A stretch of DNA of 64,000 nucleotides from Taenia hydatigena (lineage: Eukaryota; Platyhelminthes; Cestoda; Cyclophyllidea; Taeniidae), in assembly GCA_036345935.2 (NCBI GenBank), contig JADWOT020001231.1, positions 62,001 to 126,000 on the forward strand, written 5' to 3'. The notes beneath the pieces are model-generated. The model was not told the DNA's origin, made no database searches, and was given only the letters and a program-made list of their open reading frames with translations. This document shows, one piece after another, positions 59,666 to 64,000 of the stretch. How positions within the stretch are numbered: the first letter of the stretch is position 1; each line of letters opens with the position of its first letter. Made by a program: the position numbers and the translations under genes.

Positions 59666-61959
59666 CCTGCATCCTGGTTTTATCCTCAACTCTCGCGTAA
59701 GGAACGAAATTACATCCAGAAGTGTTAAAGACCCTCTCAAAAAGAATTTACAAAATATTCAAATCGGGGCGTCTGAGAAATTAAATCGGGCAGCAATGGA
59801 ATTGCGAAGAAGAGGTTGGGACATATGACTACAGCACTAACTCTGTAAAGCCGATTTACATGGTTCGAAGTTCCTTTGTCAAAACCACCACCTTCGAATG
59901 GTTATTGTCATGCAAAGCGCACTCCAAAATGATATCCCTTCCTACTTTGTAGTAAAAGATCAGTCAAATCAATACAAAATCGAGTTGATCGCAGCAACTT
60001 GATTCACCTTCCCTGGCTACCCTCAAGAAGCCCAAAAGAAGTCAGATAGTGATTAAATGCAGGCTTCCTTGTTTACTAACCAACATCCTTCCAGCATTGA
60101 CGATGTAATGGATGTCATTAACAAGTAAATTAGGGGCCCATGTAGCAGCACTTTCCTACAGCATTGTGATAATTAGGCAGCATAACCCACGAGACGTCTG
60201 TTGTGAGTAAAGAATCAAGGAGTACGCCGCTGTCTCTTTCTGTTGACGATTATGTATATTAATAAGGGAAATAACCATCCATGTTTTAAAGCGCTAGCTA
60301 TTAAATGTCTCGGAAGCATCTTCAACTTAATAAGAGCGCCATTTATAACTGTATTCTTTCTGCAACATATTTTGTGCACGAGGCTTGTCAAGAGTGTACT
60401 AATCACATTAAAAATTTCTGCATGTTTTTGAAGCGCTCGGGTTTCAGCATCAGTTGCCGCTGAAAAAGTGGGCACATCTCCTCGGCAGTTAAGGATTCGC
60501 TCAAAGCATACTGTTGTGCATTTGTTGACTCAGTAAGTGTGAGATAGATCCATCAGTCAATGCTCCTGCTTTCATTAAATCTATCCCCTTAAAGCGCAAT
60601 TTTCAAAATGAAGGCGACAGCAAACAAACTGACAACAAATGTGTCAGATGTCAGTTATGAATCAATTACCATGGTAAATTTTGAGTCTTCATGAGTTTTC
60701 TTGCAAAATGTTCACTAAATGTTCCTCTTCTTTGTGAGTAAGTAAAAACTCCTAACTTTATCTCCTAATGCGGCCACAAAAACCGACAACTGCTTCCAGT
60801 ATGCCATCTATGCCTCAAAGCTCATAGCATCTTCTATAGCTATGTTTTTATTTGCTGCGCTGGTTTTGTTCTGCATTATGCAATATTTTTACCTCACTTT
60901 CCTTATGTTTTAAGGGAATACAGGACAGAAATCAGCAAGGAGTGTAAAGCATGTCTAATATTAAGCCTTCATCCGCTCAAAAGACACATGAAATGTGAAT
61001 TCGGCAGCCCGTCAAATAGCACTGAAACACATGGAAATGGGCGTTCGCTTATTATTACATCACTACTTAAACGTGTTATCCTTCTTAAAAACTGATAGTT
61101 CAACTGTTAATCCTTTCACTTAACTGTGTCACCGTCTAAAAACTCGAATTACTGAGATGACCTAACGCAGTGCACTGTCCCGTAAAACGATGTTTGACTC
61201 ATCGTATCAAATGAGCAACGCTCAGTTGATTTTACACAGAGCTTTTACAATCACTGCTTACGTAAGGATCTTGGTCAGTAGTGCGATTGTAGTCTCTACG
61301 CACACCTTACCGGCGCATGCTAACGTAGCTTGTGCCAAACTGGTGATGACACCATCAGATTTGCTACCTCTCTCTAACAGCATTCCGTAGTGTTGCAATT
61401 TGTACAAACCACATGCGGCATAACTTGGAAAAAAGTGATCTTAAAGGATACAGTCAACTGCTACTTGGCACACGTATTCACTTTAAAGCATGCTTATCTC
61501 CTTCTCACCATATTTAAATGTATGTGCAATAAATAAAGATTCCTCGAACCGTCATTACTCAGAGACTCACTTTATAGATGCTCTGGAGACTAAATCGCAG
61601 AATTTAACTATTCATGTTCATTTTAGCCAAGAAGTTTTCTCGAATGAAGAAATAATTGTGCAGTCTTGATTTGTTGCAGTCGCAGCACTCGAAGGCACTG
61701 ATTAGTTACCGAAACCACCTACAAAATCATCATGGTGTATTTCTTAATGCACCCACTAAAGTGTTTAAGAATCAGAATAGCAAAGAGATTCGATAAAATG
61801 TCTAGCTTTATCCAAGAAGGGCGCGTTACTCTGATAACAAATTATAAATATTGGAATGTCAACGTTTATAGGAAACAGCCTGTAACATGTCTTACAAATA
61901 GGATCAATGGAACAGGCACCATGGAATAACAGCAAACGAAAGTCAACATTTGGTTTACT
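59666..61959. other. Unassigned sequence, no EMAP-II exon 2 counterpart
   Basis: I looked specifically for the SG[LV]...KMRG part of the EMAP-II module and did not see it. The plus frame 61190-61390 is hydrophobic and motif-free. Nothing else is recognised. Confidence 0.45.
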
Positions 61960-62165
61960 AGCGAACTCCTGCAATGGAAAACAGCCAAAACAACAAAGTC
62001 GACGACAACCGAATAAAAGTGCAAATAAAGGGTCTCGAGACAAGCAATGATTTGGCGAATCGGCAATGAAGCTGACAGTCCTGAACATCCTGACTTCAGC
62101 TGAGGCGCACATTTGTGCACTAAGTAAATCGGTTGCATTGCGGACACAATCCAAAATCTAGCGCG
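61960..62165 (-). repeat. Repeat family E, copy 2, with conserved coding core
   Basis: Inverted counterpart of 25950-26190. The core at 62062-62118 (minus) encodes AQMCASAEVRMFRTVSFIA. Directly before it is an acceptor-like TTACTTAG, which is changed in copy 1. The open frame runs on as DSPNHCLSRD for at least another 30 codons and extends upstream to an ATG (MDCVRNATDLLS). No donor is obvious. This may be the less damaged member of the pair. Confidence 0.65.
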
Positions 62166-62169
62166 GACA

Positions 62170-64000
62170 TTCATGGATAATGTGGATTCAAGCTATTCAA
62201 CATTACACATTCCCATTACACCCTTACTCTTGGCATCAAATTTTCATTACCAAATCAGAGGTTATCATCGCCAGTAACCGGGCCACTGTGGAGCACTAAG
62301 TTAATATCCATCGCACACAATCTTCGTTCTTCCGTTGCATATGAGAAATTATTGGAAGAGACTGAGTATTTGAGAGCAAGGAAGTAGAAGGGAATGGATT
62401 AATTTTATTAAATGCAATCTCATCCTTTACATTAAAAACTAAATTTACAAAAGGCAACATAATTTGAAGAACATCATAAAAGGGCAAGCGTTCCTAGTGA
62501 AATGTAACCACACGTCTGCGTAACCCCAAGTTTAACCAAGCACGCGAATACTGCTCCTCTGCGTTCTAATAACATGTAAACAACTAAGCAAGCAGTGTTA
62601 TCTTACCTTGAGGAATATATACACAGAAGCAAGTAAAACCGGTAGCCATGCGCTCAAAATTAGACGCGAATTTTATATTTAGTGCTGCTTTTTTAAGCTG
62701 GCCAGTGTTATCCGTAAAGTTGAGTTTCTACTAGATCAACGAGAAATTGAGGTTAAAATGCAGAGATTTATAACGTCCAGGAAGGAATGCGGCACAAAAA
62801 ACACACAATGAATTGTGCGCTATTATCAATGGGTTGATAGGTTGATTTTCATCATGTGACTGCAAAGGCGAGGACGGAAGAGGAGGTAACTTCTGAGTGA
62901 AGGGACACCCAATCGTATAGTCGGACTAGAGAAAGTGAATTGAACGAAGATACAAGTTGATGAACTTGGGCTGAGTGCTTTAAGTACAAATAGGTGGATA
63001 AGGCATGGTTGCGTAGAAGGGTCAGATATTGAAAAGAGCCCAATAAGATAAGGGTGAGGGGATGGGTGAATAAATTTAGACCAACTTTGACCTGAAAACC
63101 ATGTATACGCTTGTACGTATCCGAGATACTATTGTAAACAAATTGCTGTGAGTGGCTACGAGACAGTAAGGATAAAATTGGTGAAAAGACTAACAACAAG
63201 TGAGCTTGTCAAGCAAGGAAATGAATAAGTGATCAAATGCCAGCGAGTGATAGTATGAAAGGCCGAGGAGTGAAGAGGCGGACCCATATCATCCAATCGG
63301 TTGAATTGGGTGGGAGTATTAATTGAGTAATCGATAAACAGAATCCAAACCTACGATATCAGCGCATATGAGAGAGGTTTTGTTGTGTGCTGGGAGGGTG
63401 ATAATAAAGTTAGTGATCGCCTGCGTGCCTCGGTATGGAGCGGCATGCTTTGACCGAAGATGCAAACCAATGGTGTATCAGCTTCGGGTCCTTCCTTGGC
63501 AAATTAATCACGTGCATCCTACTACTACCACCTAATGAGCAACAATATCTGAGGTGAAGCACACTTAATCATAATGCGAATACACTCATGCAATTAGTCT
63601 TTTTACCACTGGATATTTTCTACCTAATCGACATCACCAACAGGCGCGTCAATGCGCTGCAAAAGCATGTTCAGTGCCAAATACTATTCAAATGACGCTT
63701 TGCAGATTCATTATGACTTTTACATCTTGGAAAACATAACTTGACTTTTTACCTCTCTCTAATTTACGCTCGGTGACTTCGGAATGATTAAACCTAATTT
63801 GAGTTTCTGCATTAAAATCCGTGTGCTCACCCTGAAAGTAATGCAATTCGTTGGCGTGATACAGAGCAGCAGCTGAGCATAAAAGTGAACCTATACAATG
63901 GGTAGATGCTGCTTGATTTACTTGTGATTCGTTTTTCGGAGCAGACTCAAAGGCACCTTCTTCTGCTGAACCGCAGTACTTTTGCCACTTGTTTTGCTCT
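62170..64000. other. Unassigned sequence to window end
   Basis: No supported gene. Minus frame 62852-63199 (115 codons) is Ser/Leu-rich without motif. Confidence 0.45.

Noticed and set aside
1..64000. CRISPR arrays, operons, bacterial promoters or prophage
   Set aside because: No regularly spaced identical repeats and no bacterial-type coding density. Eukaryotic introns and tRNA features argue against a prokaryote.

Overview
The window reads as nuclear DNA of an intron-bearing animal, probably an invertebrate. No bacterial-style gene array is present, and no reading frame is longer than about 160 codons. The parts that can be recognised are typical of animals: an intronless nuclear tRNA-Arg gene, an EMAP-II tRNA-binding module (AIMP1 or tyrosyl-tRNA-synthetase C-terminus type), a fibronectin type III (FN3) exon, and a C2H2 zinc-finger gene with 93-256 bp introns. 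I cannot name the species. A flatworm or similar invertebrate would fit, but that is inference.

Layout. 0-7 kb is mostly featureless, then a complete FN3 exon (+ strand, 6925-7233), followed by a degenerate 36-bp minisatellite that stays open in one frame. 10-15 kb holds several splice-flanked candidate exons and the best copy of a dispersed, formerly coding repeat (family B). 20-34 kb has paired interspersed repeats (families A, D, E), a possible membrane-segment exon, and a four-finger zinc-finger gene on the - strand (25.5-24.7 kb). 40-46 kb holds candidate exons and the tRNA-Arg gene. 47.8-52.5 kb is an AIMP1/EMAP-II-like gene on + with both a start-like and a stop exon. Part of it is duplicated at 59.2 kb. 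53-56 kb is strikingly pyrimidine-rich on +.

Main theme. Almost every recognisable coding segment either carries a disabling lesion or exists as a pair in which one member is damaged. The FN3 exon has TGA exactly at its conserved Trp. The EMAP-II gene has two single-base deletions, and its duplicate has an in-frame TAG. Family B copies have a TAG or a 1-nt shift. One copy of family D has lost its splice donor. The repeat pairs show that segments carrying exons have been copied around this locus. In one pair (family E), 6 of 7 differences across 19 codons are synonymous third-position changes, so at least one lineage of it was under protein-level constraint.

Limits. Many further frames look protein-like, but that is expected by chance in AT-rich DNA of this length. 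Where only an open frame plus GT/AG sites supports an exon, confidence is kept low. All splice sites are read by eye.
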